In this document: piece by piece, positions 11,251 through 22,070 of the stretch | How the letters are laid out: every line of letters starts with the position of its first letter | How positions within the stretch are numbered: position 1 is the first letter of the stretch | NCBI GenBank assembly: GCA_003508835.1 | Contig: PUFA01000084.1 | Coordinates: 4,774,001-4,838,000 of the forward strand | Direction: 5' to 3' | Length of the DNA: 64,000 nucleotides | DNA from: Eonycteris spelaea | Taxonomy: Eukaryota; Chordata; Mammalia; Chiroptera; Pteropodidae | Translations under genes and position numbers: made by a program | Notes under the pieces: generated by a model | What the model saw: the letters and a program-made list of their open reading frames with translations, nothing else | The model's database searches: none | What the model was told of the DNA's origin: nothing

Positions 11251-12875
11251 TCTTCTATGAGGCCAGTATTACCTTGACACCAAAACCAAACATATCAGAA
11301 TAAAAGTACAGTCCAATATCCCATATATAGATGCAAAGATCCTTAACAACACTCGTGAATCAAACACTAAAATGAATATGTAAATAGGATTAAACACCAC
11401 AGATAAGATGTATGTATCCCAGAAATGAGTGGTTGCTACACATGTGGAATAAATCAGTACACCACATTCCTAGAAAAAAAGGTTAAAACCCATATGATAT
11501 CTCAGTAGACACATACAAAAATATCATTTGACAAAATCCAAAACTTTCTGATAAAAACACTTAACCTAGGAATACAAGGGAACTTCCTCAACCTGATAAA
11601 GGACATCTATATATAAAAAACCCAACACACTAATATTATATTTAATGGTAAAAAACTGAATGTTTTAAGCCTAATGTAAGAAATGAGACAAAGCTGTACA
11701 CTCTCACTACTTCTAGTCAACATTGTACTGGAGGCTCTAACCAGGAAAAGTAGACAATAAAAGGAAATAAGAGGAATGCAGATTAAAAAGGAAGACGCAA
11801 AGCTATATTTATATCACCTAATATACAGAAATCCTAGAATATCCACACACATTCACCCCCCAAAACTATTAGAACTAATAAATGATTTGAGCATTATTTC
11901 AGGTTACAAGATCAATGTTTAAAAATCAATTGTATTTTTAAACACTCGTGATGAATAATCTGAAAGTAAAATTAAGAAAAACATTTTTATGATGGTATCA
12001 AAAAAATAACACACCCTCCCCAGGAATAAATTCAACACAAGAAATGTAAGACTTACACAATAAAAGTTATAAAACATTATTGAAGGAAACTAAAGAACTA
12101 AATAAATATATACGTATCCCATATTCATGGGTTAGAAGACAATGTTGTTATAATGGCAATACTTACTAAACCAATCTACAGATTTAAGTGATACTTATAA
12201 AACTTCAGCTGTCTTTTACAAAAAAAATTGGGAAGATGTTTCTAAAGGTCACATGGAAATGTGAGAAACAAAGTTGGAAGATTCAAATATTCTATTTCCA
12301 AATTTATTACAAAGCTATAGTAATCAAGATAGTGTGGTATTGGTCTAAGAGGAAATAGATAAATCAATTAAATAGAATTCATATTCCAGAAACAAACCAT
12401 TACATTATGGTCAATTGATCTTCAGCGGGTGCCAAGATAATTCAATAATAATAATAATAATAATAAAGGAGTCTACAAAAAACAGTACTGGAAGAACTGG
12501 ACATCTACACATAAAAGAATGGTGTTGAAACCCTACTTCCTTTCATATATAAAACTTAACTCAAAATAGATCATTGACCTATATACAAAATTCTAAACTA
12601 TAAAACTCTTAGGAAAAAACATAGCAAATCTTTGTGACTTTGGATGAGGCATGAGTTTTTAGATATGCTATCTAAAACACAAATGATGAAAAAAATAGAC
12701 AAATTGGATTTTATCAAGATTTTGTTTCAAAGAACACCCTTAAGAAAGGGAAAAAACAGACCATGAAATGGGAGAAAATACTCACAAATCCATATACTTG
12801 ATAAAAGACATGTATTCAAAATAAAGAACTACTACAACTCCACAATTAAAAGACATAAACTCACTTTAAAAATGA
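11250..12875 (+). mobile_element. Old L1, ORF2 part (left half of a nested L1)
   Basis: Sense L1 ORF2, starting in the reverse-transcriptase domain at the segment reading 'YEASITLTPKPN' (near 11256) and running through the RT and the C-terminal region. Numerous stops and frameshifts. It is cut at 12876 by an MLT1 LTR and continues at 13238. Together with the right half it forms one L1 of about 2.4 kb, truncated at the 5' side. Confidence 0.85.
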
Positions 12876-13237
12876 TGTTATGGACTCAATTGTGACCTCT
12901 GGCCTCCAAATTCGTATGTTGATGCTATAACTCTCAATGCAACTGCGTTTAGAGAGAGGGCCTTTATGGAAGAAAATGTTAAATGAAGTCATAAGGGTGG
13001 GCCCCAACCCAGTAAGGCTGGTGTCCTTAAAAGAGTTTTGAGGTACATGCACCAAGAAGACACAATAATAAGGTGATCATCTGCAAGCTAAGGAGAGAGA
13101 CCCCAGGAGAAGCTAAACCTACAGACACTTGATTTTAGACTTTCAGCCTCCAGAACTGTGAGAAAATACATTTCTATTGTTTAAGCCACGCAGTCTGTGG
13201 TGTATTGTTACGGCATCCTTAGTAGATTAATAATACA
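12876..13237 (+). mobile_element. Solo LTR, MLT1 (ERVL-MaLR), nested in L1
   Basis: Complete 362-bp LTR beginning TGTTATGGACTCAATTGTG and ending in ...AATACA. It contains the MLT1 hallmarks 'aagtcataagggtgggcccc', 'cagcctccagaactgtgag' and 'tgtttaagccacgcag'. The flanking 5-mers aatga (12871-12875) and aatgg (13238-13242) fit a 5-bp duplication with one change. It splits an L1, so it is younger than that L1. No retroviral genes are attached. Confidence 0.9.
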
Positions 13238-14042
13238 AATGGGGAAAAGATTTGATTAGACACACATATGAGAAGCAAGCACTTGAAAAGCTCAAGATTA
13301 GCCATCAGGGAAATGCAAATCAAAACACAGTGAAATATCACCTCATACTCACTGGGATGACTAAAATGAAAAAAGGACAGACTAACAAATGTTGCCAAGG
13401 ATGTGAAGAAGTTGGAGCCCTCATACTTTGCTTATAGAAATGTAAAATAATGCAGCCACTTTGTGAAACATTGTAGCAGTTCTTCAAAAAATTAATGAGA
13501 GAGTTACTATGTGACCCAACATTCCACTCCTAGGTATATAAGAAAAATGAAAACATATGTTCACACAAAATCTGTATACAATGTTTATAGCAGTCCAAAA
13601 GTAGTAACAAACCAAATGCCTACCATCCGATAAATGGCTAAACAAAATATAGTACATCTATAGAATGGAATATTACTCAGCCATAAAAAGGAATTGAGTA
13701 TTGCTACATGTTACAACATAGAAGAATCTTGAAAACATTATGGTAAGTGAAAGAACCCAGTCACGATAGACTATGTATCATATGGTTCCATTTACATAAC
13801 ATTTTCAGAATTTTCTGGTAAATCCATAGAGACAAAAGATAGATTTGTGTTTACTAGGGGCTGAGGAGAGGAATGAATAATGAATGACTACTAACAGGTA
13901 CAGAGCATCTTTTAGATAATAAAAATGTTCTAAAATTAGATTATGGTGATCATTGCATGACTCTGTGACTATACTAAAAGTCACTGAATTGTACAGTAAA
14001 AGGTGGATTTCATTGTATGTGAATTATATCTCAATATCTTAA
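13238..14042 (+). mobile_element. Old L1, 3' end (right half of the nested L1)
   Basis: Resumes the same L1 after the LTR with 'ggggaaaagatttgattagacac' (equivalent to the 'gggcaaaggatttgaatagacat' site in ORF2). It runs through the MEYYSAIKK-type segment near 13665-13695 to the 3' UTR, ending at 'tgaattatatctcaatatctt-aaaa'. The 3' UTR type ('aaaatgttctaaaatt...tggtgatcattgcatgactctgtg') is that of the old L1MA/L1MB groups. Confidence 0.85.
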
Positions 14043-14310
14043 AAATCCTTTCACAATTGTCTTTTGCCTACAGATTTAAGTCCATGATTTTAGTTGGTCC
14101 TCTAGATTTGCTTATCTGTCTAACCTTATTTCTTATCACTTCAGCATCTTCATCTATTTTCTCTTTAAAGAAGGCATTCCCTTCCTTATCTTTCTGGAAA
14201 GTTATACTCATTCTTTCATACCCAGCTCCAGGTCCAATCAGCAGATATGATTACACTAATTTTTTGCCCATACTGTATATTTTATATATTTCTGGGCACT
14301 TAAGTTTCTT
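14043..14310 (+). mobile_element. L2 LINE fragment, 3' part of a split copy
   Basis: Continues the L2 at 11040-11250: 'tttgcctacagatttaagtccatg' matches the L2 'aggataaagtccaaactcc' region, followed by 'cttatctgtctaacctta', 'aagaaggcattcccttcc' and 'cccagctccaggtccaat'. Diverged. Same orientation and consistent order with the left part. Confidence 0.55.
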
Positions 14311-15281
14311 CTAAGAACATTAGAAAATCTTTCCTCTATGGTGACACAAAAAATGGGATTGTTCAAAAAAATTTCTTAAAGTCATTGTTTTATAAATTAT
14401 GACATGTTAAAATTTAATGAAATGTCATGGTGGTTGGCATTTGTTGATAACGGTCTATAAATGACCAGTTGATGATGCCGAAGTGCCTTACTAATATAAT
14501 AACGACAGAAAACATGGACTTTAATGGAGAGACTGGAAATAAATTTGTCAGGGACTACTTCATTTTATAAAAATATCATAAACTTCATAGAAAAAAATGC
14601 ATATGCTTCTGAGCAGAAATAATTGTGTGTAAGCTGAAAAAAAAGTTGAAAAGCTGAGATACGAAAATTGGCAAAGGACACATATTTTCAAAGGATTTGT
14701 TCTATCACTCTCTCATTTTTGCTATTCCAACAAATCCTGATCATATGTGGTTTCACTATACCCTTTTATTCAAATAAATGGATATTTCCTAGTAAGCAAA
14801 CATTTAATATCCTTCTTCAGTGCTACCTTATGCTTGTTGCATCTTCAGGACAAGGATGTACACTACGAAGCCTGAGTTTTTGGCCCGACAGTTAATACAT
14901 AAAATGCACTCATTGAATCTGTGCCATGTATTTTTATTTAATTTTTTTCCAATTTAAGGTAGATGATGAGGGATAATTTCTATTAATACCTTTTATGTAT
15001 ATTAATTTTTAATTCCTCAATTAATAAAATTACATATTAAATGACATTCAATGTAAAAATAAAAGTCTTTATATGTAGTTACATAGATTGACAATAAGAA
15101 AGTATTGATTAGTTTTCTAAGAGCAATCAAGAAAAGTCATAATGCTAATTTTTCTTGTGTCTTAAAAATGGGAATCCACTAATTCATTGATACACTAACT
15201 ATTTAAAAGAATGGATGTAAGGAGATCTTAATTCTCTCTCCTCTTCAAAAGTCAATATTGGTACTGGGAATATAACTGAGC
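14311..15281. other. Unassigned AT-rich stretch
   Basis: No repeat family or gene recognised. Open frame 14668-14895 (+, 75 codons) has hydrophobic stretches but no motif I recognise. Sequence from about 14930 to 15120 is very AT-rich. Confidence 0.5.
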
Positions 15282-15342
15282 CATGATAGGAGACATTATA
15301 AATACTGTATATTAGGCCCAGAAGCAGGTACAACCTATGGGG
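15282..15342 (+). repeat. Left arm of a 61-bp inverted duplication
   Basis: The reverse complement of this 61-bp segment recurs at 17569-17629 with 3 mismatches and no gaps. The shared core includes AGACATTATAAATACTGTAT and CCCAGAAGCAGGTACAACCT. It abuts L1 ORF1 sequence exactly (antisense ORF1 starts at 15343), so it marks a rearrangement junction rather than a part of the element. Confidence 0.95.
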
Positions 15343-16774
15343 TTCCTCTTTTTTGGGATGCTTTGATTTTCCTGGGATTGTATGTCCATTTCCTTCATCA
15401 AGTGAGGGAAATTTTCCATTATTCTTTCTTCAAATAGCTCTTCAATGTCCTGTTTTCCTTCAGGTACCCCAATAACATGGATATTTTTATATTTAATTGT
15501 ATCCCCTAGGCTCTTTAAATTATTATTATAGTATTGGCTTTTTTTTCCCTTGCTGTTCCGATTGGGTGTCTTTGGCTTCTCCATCCTCTATATTGGTGGT
15601 TTGATCCTCGTCTTTATCTACTCTGTTTATTCCATATAATATACTCTTCATCTCAGATAATGTGTTTTTCATTTCTGACTGGTTCCATAATTTCCATTTC
15701 CATTTTTACATTTTTTAAAAATCTCTTTATTAAAGTTCTCACTGAATTCATCTACACTTCCCCAAAGTTCACTGAGCATCTTTATAACCGGTGTTTTGAA
15801 CTCTGCATTGTTAGATTACTTGACTCCATTATTCTTGGATCTCTTTTCTGTTCTCTCAGATGGTTTCTGCTTCTTTGTCTTCCCATTTTGGCTGCCTTTG
15901 TGTGTCTGTTTCTATGTACTAAGCAAAGCTCTTAAGTCTCCTGGTTTCATTAGTGTGGTTTTGTGTAGTAGGTGTCCAGTGGCACAGTCCTGAGAGGAGT
16001 TCAGCTGCAGACCAAGTTTATCTCCAGGCTGTGCCATTCCAGGGCCACCTATTAAGATTCAGCAAGCAACCTACAGATGCTGTGCTTACAGTTGCCTCAA
16101 GAAACTGCACCAGAAACTGAAGCCAGCTACCACCAGTGTGAGTCTTGGCACTGCTCAGCAAGGAGTACCAGAAACCTGGACGTGGCTTGAGTGGGGTCAT
16201 GAGTTGGGGAAGGTGGAGTTTCAGGGAACTCTCTGGGCTGAGCTACCTCTGTTATCCAGTTTGATGACAAATCAGCTATGGCTGCACTGAGTCTGCATAT
16301 TGGGAGGGGGGAGGGCTCAACAGAGGGACAATAGATACTGCTGGCACCTCTGCCAGGAGAGAGCCTGGCCTCCAGCCCTCACTCCAACAACTCGGTGTCC
16401 CCTTGTAAGTCCCTGGTGCACTGCACCCCTAGTAGCTGAGACAGTGCTGGTGCTCAGAGTGAGCAGGTCTCTCACTGCGAAAGTCCAGTTGCCTACACAG
16501 ACCCCTTAAGAGGCATTTGCAGCTGCAGGCTGCCGTTGCTGTAGTCTCTGTCTCACTCAGCCCCTGGGAACCTGGCAGCCATGCTTCTTTTTCTCCTCCT
16601 ATCTTCTACCATTGCAAGCTGATTAATTATTTCTCTCGCTAGTTGTAATACTAGTTGTAAAGTTACCTCAGGCAACTTTCCTTGCTGTTTGTTCCGTGTT
16701 TCTGTCACAACTTTTATTTGGTCGCAAAAGGGATGAACAAAGCCTCTATCATCTATGCCATTTTTTCCAGTCTT
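15343..16774 (-). mobile_element. L1 derivative E1, 5' UTR and N-terminal half of ORF1 (inverted)
   Basis: Read on the minus strand this begins near 16774 at an L1 5' end (GACTGG, then AAATGGCATAGATGATAGAG) and runs through a 5' UTR into ORF1. The frame at 15312-15584 encodes the ORF1 region with 'NIHVIGVPEGKQDIEELFEE' and 'QENQSIPKKRNP', i.e. the junction between coiled coil and RRM domain. ORF1 breaks off at 15343, and its continuation is found in the opposite orientation at 17630. The 5' UTR matches that of E2 (47153-49788). Not coding now. Confidence 0.85.
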
Positions 16775-16924
16775 AGAAGTAAGTATATTTTAAATGGTTA
16801 CCCATTTTCCAAGCAGAGCTCTTTTTCCTTCAAACACCTGAGGGATCCACAGCAGTCTCTGGCCTGCACTGCAGCCCGCTGGAGCCCAGACCCACATTCA
16901 GGTTTACTATCAGTTTTGTAGGGT

Positions 16925-17215
16925 TAGGTCAAGAATGGTAATACTCTCCCTTCACAAATTTCTTGGTTCTAAGGTACTTTCCTTCCCTCTGTCTTGCAGA
17001 ACAGTTTTTCCGTGTATATCCCTTAGCTTACCTCTTATATCTTAACTACCCTTTCAATATACTGTATATGTTAATATCATTTGTCAGTGGGTCCATGGAT
17101 TCCTTATTTCATTATAACACATTTCAAGTTATATAAGGAAAGGTAATATATTAACACATCTTATCATTATCACTATTTTCATAGCACCTAGCCCAGAACT
17201 TGATGAATCATAGGA
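16925..17215 (+). mobile_element. L2 LINE 3' fragment inside the inverted segment
   Basis: Contains 'ttaactaccctttcaatatactgtat', 'catagcacctagcccagaacttgatgaatcataggaactccct', which corresponds to the L2/MIR-type 3' end 'gcctagcacagtgcctggcacatagtaggcgctc'. As it lies between the E1 halves it belongs to the host sequence that was inverted along with the E1 5' part. Confidence 0.45.
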
Positions 17216-17344
17216 ACTCCCTATCTTGTACCCAAATGTAATCTCCAGGTGTTTTTCTTTTGTGTTATTAGCAAATTTGACATTCCGCCCTTTCACACCA
17301 CTCTGCAGCTAAATAATGGGGAAGTAGAAAAAGCTCCAGAAAAA

Positions 17345-17565
17345 AAGTCAGTAAACCTGAGTTCTGGTTTTGGCTCTGTGGATGACTTTTTGACCTTGTG
17401 AATTTTATTCAACCTCCCTGGTTTTAGCCTTTTTACCTATAGAGTAGGAATAAAACCTGATTTTGTTACTTCAGAGGATTTTATGAGAATGGAATGAGAC
17501 AATATTTGTGAAAGTGACTTCTTGTAATACAAATATCAGTTATTGTTGTTTCTCTTACTATTATC
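17345..17565 (+). repeat. MIR SINE
   Basis: Nearly full MIR in sense: 'cctgagttctggttttggctctg', 'gatgactttttgaccttgtgaattttattcaacctccctgg', then 'ttttacctatagagtaggaataaaa', 'gaggattttatgagaatggaatgagacaatatttgtgaaagtgac' and 'aatatcagttattgttgtt'. These are the MIR blocks in order. It ends right before the 61-bp arm at 17569. Confidence 0.85.
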
Positions 17566-17568
17566 AGA

Positions 17569-17629
17569 CCCCATAGGTTGTACCTGCTTCTGGGCCTGAT
17601 ATACAGTATTTATAATGTCTTGTATCATG
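17569..17629 (-). repeat. Right arm of the 61-bp inverted duplication
   Basis: Reverse complement of 15282-15342 (58 of 61 positions identical). It lies directly before L1 ORF1 sequence in sense orientation (ACAAGACACATC at 17630). The two arms bound a 2.2-kb segment and are best explained as a filled-in staggered break at an inversion. Confidence 0.95.
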
Positions 17630-17957
17630 ACAAGACACATCATCATTAAAATGCCAAAGGTTAAAAACAAAGAGAGAATCTTAAAAGCAGCAAGAGAAAA
17701 GCACCTAGTCGCCTACAAGGTAACACCCATGAGACTGGCAGCTGATTTCTCAAAAGAAACTATGCAGGACAGAAAGGCTTGGCACAAAATATTCAACATG
17801 ATGAAAACCCAGGATATATAACCAAGAATACTTTATCCAGCAAAGCCATCATTTAGAGTCATAGGACAGATAAAAAGAGTCCCAGACAAAAATAAGCTAA
17901 AGGAATTTATCAACACCAAGCCAGTATTACAGGAAATGTTGGAGGGACTTCTTTAAG
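17630..17957 (+). pseudogene. L1 ORF1 C-terminal fragment of E1
   Basis: Encodes the RRM/C-terminal domain part of L1 ORF1 protein, an RNA-binding chaperone that coats L1 RNA in the ribonucleoprotein. Visible are 'KMPKVKNKERILKAAREK', 'ADFSKETMQDRKAW' and, after a stop at about 17819, 'PRILYPAKPS' and 'LKEFINTKPVLQEMLEGLL'. The stop splits the domain. The N-terminal coiled-coil half lies inverted at 15343-16774. Broken; inferred non-functional. Confidence 0.85.
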
Positions 17958-17999
17958 AAGAAAACAATGTATCAAAAACATGAATAAAGAATAGTAATA

Positions 18000-18101
18000 G
18001 GTCTTTTGAGCCACGCTTCTTTTGCACAGGCCCACTTCCACTTCTGGAAGTGTACTTTCCCTTCTAATAAAACTTTTCTTCTCTACTGTAAAAAAAAAAA
18101 A
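18000..18101 (+). mobile_element. Short processed cDNA insertion with poly(A) and TSD
   Basis: About 90 bp of sequence foreign to L1 ends in 14 or so A. An AATAAA signal at about 18066 sits some 20 nt before the tail, the normal spacing for a cleaved and polyadenylated RNA. Flanks AAAGAATAGTAATA (17986-17999) and AAAGAATGATGATA (18102-18115) look like a 14-bp TSD with 3 differences. It interrupts the spacer/ORF2 start of E1, whose sequence continues on both sides. The source transcript is not recognised; an LTR R region is one possibility. Confidence 0.75.
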
Positions 18102-18974
18102 AAAGAATGATGATAACTATATTCCTATCAATAAGTACCTCAAATGGAAAAGAATTAAGTACTTCAACCAAAAGATAGAGTGGCTTAATGGATAAGAAAA
18201 CAAGACCCCTACATATACTGTCTCTAAAAGATTCACTTTAGATCAAAAGACACACACAGACTAAAAGGAAGGGCATATTGCTTTGATGGACTTAGGGGGT
18301 ATTGCACTGTTGAAATAGATTAGATAGAAAAAGACAAATATCACATGATTTCACGTACATGTGGAATCTAAAGAACAAAATAAGCAACAATGCCAAAAGT
18401 GGAAATAAACTCAGAGATACAGAGAATATTTTGATGACTACTAGATGGGATGCGGGTTGGATGGGACAGTGGAAAAAGGTAAAGGGTTTAAGAAGTACAA
18501 ATGGATAGTAGCAGAATAGACATAGAATTATAGAGTGTAGCATGAAGAAGATGGTTAATAATGTTGTAATAAATATGTAAGGGGAAAGAGAGGTATTAGA
18601 TTTAGTGGAGTGATCACTTTGTGAGTTATGTGGATCTGTGATTACCAGGCTATACAAATGAAAGCCAACTATAATTTAAAAAGAACCCATTGAATTGTAC
18701 AATGTAAAAATAATATTTTGCATATTTATATAAATAAATATATATAAATATAAATTTAAAAAATAAATAAATATAAAAAATAACAGTAAATCTTAACATT
18801 AATGTCCTCTGTACCAACAAATTACAAATTTGCCTTCCATGATCGATTACTGAAGTTACCTCTTTTTAGTGAAGACTTTTTGGACTATTGAGTTTTATAA
18901 TTGCTACCTATTTTGTGAAGTATTCCAACTTTTAAATATTTAAACTTAGCATTTTAAGTTTAAAGGATATGTTT

Positions 18975-19390
18975 CAGTTGGCTTGCCATAAAAAAAATTT
19001 TTAAATTAAAAAAAAAAAAAACACACCTAGATTTGATGGCTTAAACAACGAAATGTATTTTCCCACAGTCTGGAGGCCAGACATTCATGATAAAGGCACT
19101 GGCAAATTTGATTTCTATTGAAAGCCCTCTTTCTGGCTTATGGACAGCTGCCTTCTTGCTTTGTATTCACATGCCCTTTCTTTGGTGCAGGTGTGAGGAG
19201 AAAGAGCAAGTGAAATTTCTGGTCTCTTTTTATCAGGACACTAATCCTATTGAATCAAACTTCACCCTTACAACCTCACTTAACCTTAATTACTTCTGCA
19301 GAGGCCCATCCCAAAACACAGCAACACTCGGGGTTAGGGCTGCGACACATGAATTTTTTGAGGAACACAAACATTCAGTCCATAACATAT
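18975..19390 (-). mobile_element. MLT1-type LTR, antisense
   Basis: Reads as an MLT1 LTR on the minus strand: 'gttggcttgccataa', 'gatggcttaaacaacgaaat', 'cacagtctggaggccaga', 'ttaaccttaattacttctgcag', and the end 'attcagtccataaca'. An A-rich stretch near 18990-19020 interrupts the first blocks. Solo LTR relic of an ancient ERVL-MaLR element. Confidence 0.8.
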
Positions 19391-19574
19391 ACTTCTTAAA
19401 ATATTAATTTTTTAAAAAGTTTATCTTCAGCCTACTTCAGCTCTTCAATTTTAAAGACTTTAATCTTATTTTCCCCTCAGGCTTCATCTTTCCAAGCTAA
19501 ATTCTAAGATTTATCATTCCTCCAAATCCCTTTGATCAATTTAGCATCCCTTCTCTAGACTTACTGCCTTTTTA

Positions 19575-21100
19575 AAAGTTAACTTCGTTGAGATATAATT
19601 TACATAGAATAAGACACATTTATTTTAAGTATACAGTTTCATGAATTTTGCTAAATGTATACATTTGTATAACTACTTTCAAAATGAAGAAATAAAATAT
19701 TTCTATCACCATAAAATCTATTATGCTTTTAGCATTTATCACCACACCTGTGGCATCAGGCAACCACTGATCTATTTATCTCACTATAAATTAGATTTAC
19801 CTATTTTCCATTATCCCACAAATAAAATAATATTAATATGTGTTTTTTTGTGTGTCTGCTTCTTTCACACAGCATATTTTTTTAGAAACAACCATTTTCC
19901 TGTGTGTATCAGTATCTCTGTCCATTATATTACTGTATAGTAGTATTCGTGTGTTTATGTGTGTCTGTGTGTGTGTGTGTGTGTTAATTTGCCTACTGAT
20001 ATATTGGTAGATATTGTTTGAGTTATTTTCAGTTTTGTGCTATTATTAATAAAGCTGCTCTGAATATTTGTGTATAAATATTTGTGTAGACATGTTTTAA
20101 CTCTCGGGTAAATATCTGAAAGTAGAATTTCTAGATTGCATTGTAAGTATATCTATAACTTTATAAGAAGCTAGTAAACTGTTTTCGCAAAGTAGTTGTA
20201 GTATTTACCTTCCCATGGGCATGTATGAGAATTCCACAACACTTGATACTGTCATTTAAAAAAATATTTAGCCATTCTAGTGTGGATGTAGTGTTTATAA
20301 TTTGCATTTTAATGATAGCAAATAATGTTTAACAGTTTCATGTGTTTATTGACCATTCATATATCTTTTGTGAAGTGTCTTTGCAATTCATTTTAAATAT
20401 ATACCATACACATTTAGTATATGTATTATGAATACTTTCACCCAGCCTATGTCTTATTTTTCATTTTATTATAAAGAACATATTTTTTTAAATTAAGTGG
20501 TGTCAATTATCAGTCTTAGTTCATGCTATGTGTTCTAAGAACTCTTTGCGTAGTACAAAGTTGTGAAGATATTTTTTCTCTTACATTTTAGTAGTGTTAT
20601 AGATTAGACTTTGTTCTAGAAGTTTTAGGCTTTAGCTTTCTGTTTGGTCTATGATAAATTTAGACTTAATTTTTGTGTCTTGTGTTAGGTGAGGGTAAAT
20701 TTTATTTCCAAATAAATATTAGTTTTTTCCAGCACCATTTGCTCAAAAGAATATACTTTATCCTACTGACTTGCCTTGATATCTTTGTGGAAAATCTATT
20801 GACCATATATATGTGGGTCTATTTCTAGCCTTATGATCTAAATATTTGTCCCCACATGACACCACACAGTTAATTACTATAGCTTGATGATGAATATTGA
20901 AATCAAGAAATGAAATCCTCATTATTGTCACTTCTTTTAAAAACTGTTTTGACTATTCCAGATCCTTTACATTTCCATGTGAACATTATAATTAGACTGT
21001 TGATCTCTACTGAAAATAAAAGTGCTGTAATTTTTGTTAGGATTTTATTGAATCTTAGATCAATTTGGGGAAAGTTCACATTTGATCAATATTGAGTCTT
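19575..21100 (-). mobile_element. Old antisense L1 (L1M-type), 3' UTR and ORF2 C-terminal part
   Basis: On the plus strand it starts with the antisense 3' UTR of old L1s ('cttcgttgagatataatttacatag') and 'ggcatcaggcaaccactgatctat'. It proceeds backwards into ORF2 ('gtaaactgttttcgcaaagtagttgtag', 'tttgcattttaatgatagcaaataatg', 'ccagcaccatttgctcaaaag'). About 1.5 kb, heavily decayed. A short LTR-like scrap ('agggggccattattcagcc') follows at 21105-21130. Confidence 0.85.
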
Positions 21101-21189
21101 GGACATCTTTAGGGGGCCATTATTCAGCCTTTTATAGGGTAGAAATGAAATTTTCTTGTTGCTTTCTATATCTTAAGCAGAGGGAAAAT

Positions 21190-22070
21190 TTATGATTCAT
21201 TTTTCATGTTTATGTTTTTTTTATTTAACCAATGTGCATGTTTATAACTATTTCAAAATTCTTGTCTGAAAAACTTGTGTGTATTTATTCTACTTTTATA
21301 AATTACTTTTTCATGGTAATGAGTCAGTTTTCCTACTTTGTATCATATCTTCTAACTTTTTGTTGGGTGCTGGACATTGTGTTTCACGTAGTTTAATGAC
21401 TGTGTTTTATTGCCTTAAAAGTGTTGAATTTCATCCTGGCAGGCTTTAATTTTTGAATCAGCTTGATCCTTTTAAGGCTTGCTTTTAAACTTTTTAACAA
21501 TGGGGGATTGTAGAATAACTTTCACTCTAGGGCTTGTTTATTTTTAATACTGAATACTGCTTTGATTTCTCTTTTACTTGTCAAGTCACCACCTCCTTTG
21601 GGATTCACCAAAGAGTCTTTGCTTTGACTGGTTGAAACTTGAAAGTTTCTCAGTTCTGCAATCTCCTGAGATTGTTCAATATATTTTCCCAACAATACTT
21701 GCTTGGTCATGTGGATTTGTGTTTTACATTATGCACAGCTTCATATTCAACGGCATATATAAGTGACCCTATGCAATTTCTGACGCTCTTTTTATGCATA
21801 GTTTCCCTGTACTGAATTTCCTGCTCCACAAATTTCAGATGTCATCCTCATCTCTCCAACCTCTGAACTCTGTCTCCTTGATTCATGGAGTACACTAGGC
21901 TTTGCTTTGATTTTTCTCTTCCTACATTTTGGTCTAGAAAGTACACCTGGAGGGTGTAAGCTGGGGCTATCATAGAGCTCACTTCATTTGTTTTCATTCT
22001 GTAGAAATCATTGTTCTATACTCTTGCTTCTAGTTATCTATTGAATTACAGTGAGATGGCATGTTTGGAA
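21190..22070 (-). mobile_element. Probable old L1M/HAL1-type fragment, antisense
   Basis: Contains blocks reminiscent of antisense old-L1 5' regions: 'ttgttgggtgctggacattgtg', 'tgatccttttaaggcttgcttttaaact', 'tcactctagggcttg', and 'tcattctgtagaaatcattgttctata'. The order fits, but divergence is high and I cannot name a subfamily. Alternative: unique sequence. Confidence 0.4.

Larger units (their letters stand above)
17630..18685 (+). mobile_element. L1 derivative E1, ORF1 C-terminal half, fused ORF2 remnant, 3' UTR
   Basis: ORF1 resumes as HIIIKMPKVKNKERILKAAR and continues through the C-terminal domain to a stop after 'LQEMLEGLL' near 17955. The start of ORF2 follows (after a 90-bp insertion at 18000). 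At about 18275-18290 ORF2 jumps from its first ~170 bp directly to its last ~100 bp ('TTTGATGGACTTAGGGGGTA'), then 3' UTR to about 18685. Endonuclease catalytic core and reverse transcriptase are absent. The same junction and 3' UTR occur in E2. Confidence 0.85.

Noticed and set aside
15343..18685. Twin priming as the cause of the inverted E1 structure
   Set aside because: About 0.8 kb of host DNA, including L2 and MIR relics, lies between the inverted 5' part and the sense 3' part, and 61-bp inverted arms bound the segment. Twin priming leaves the two L1 parts adjacent.
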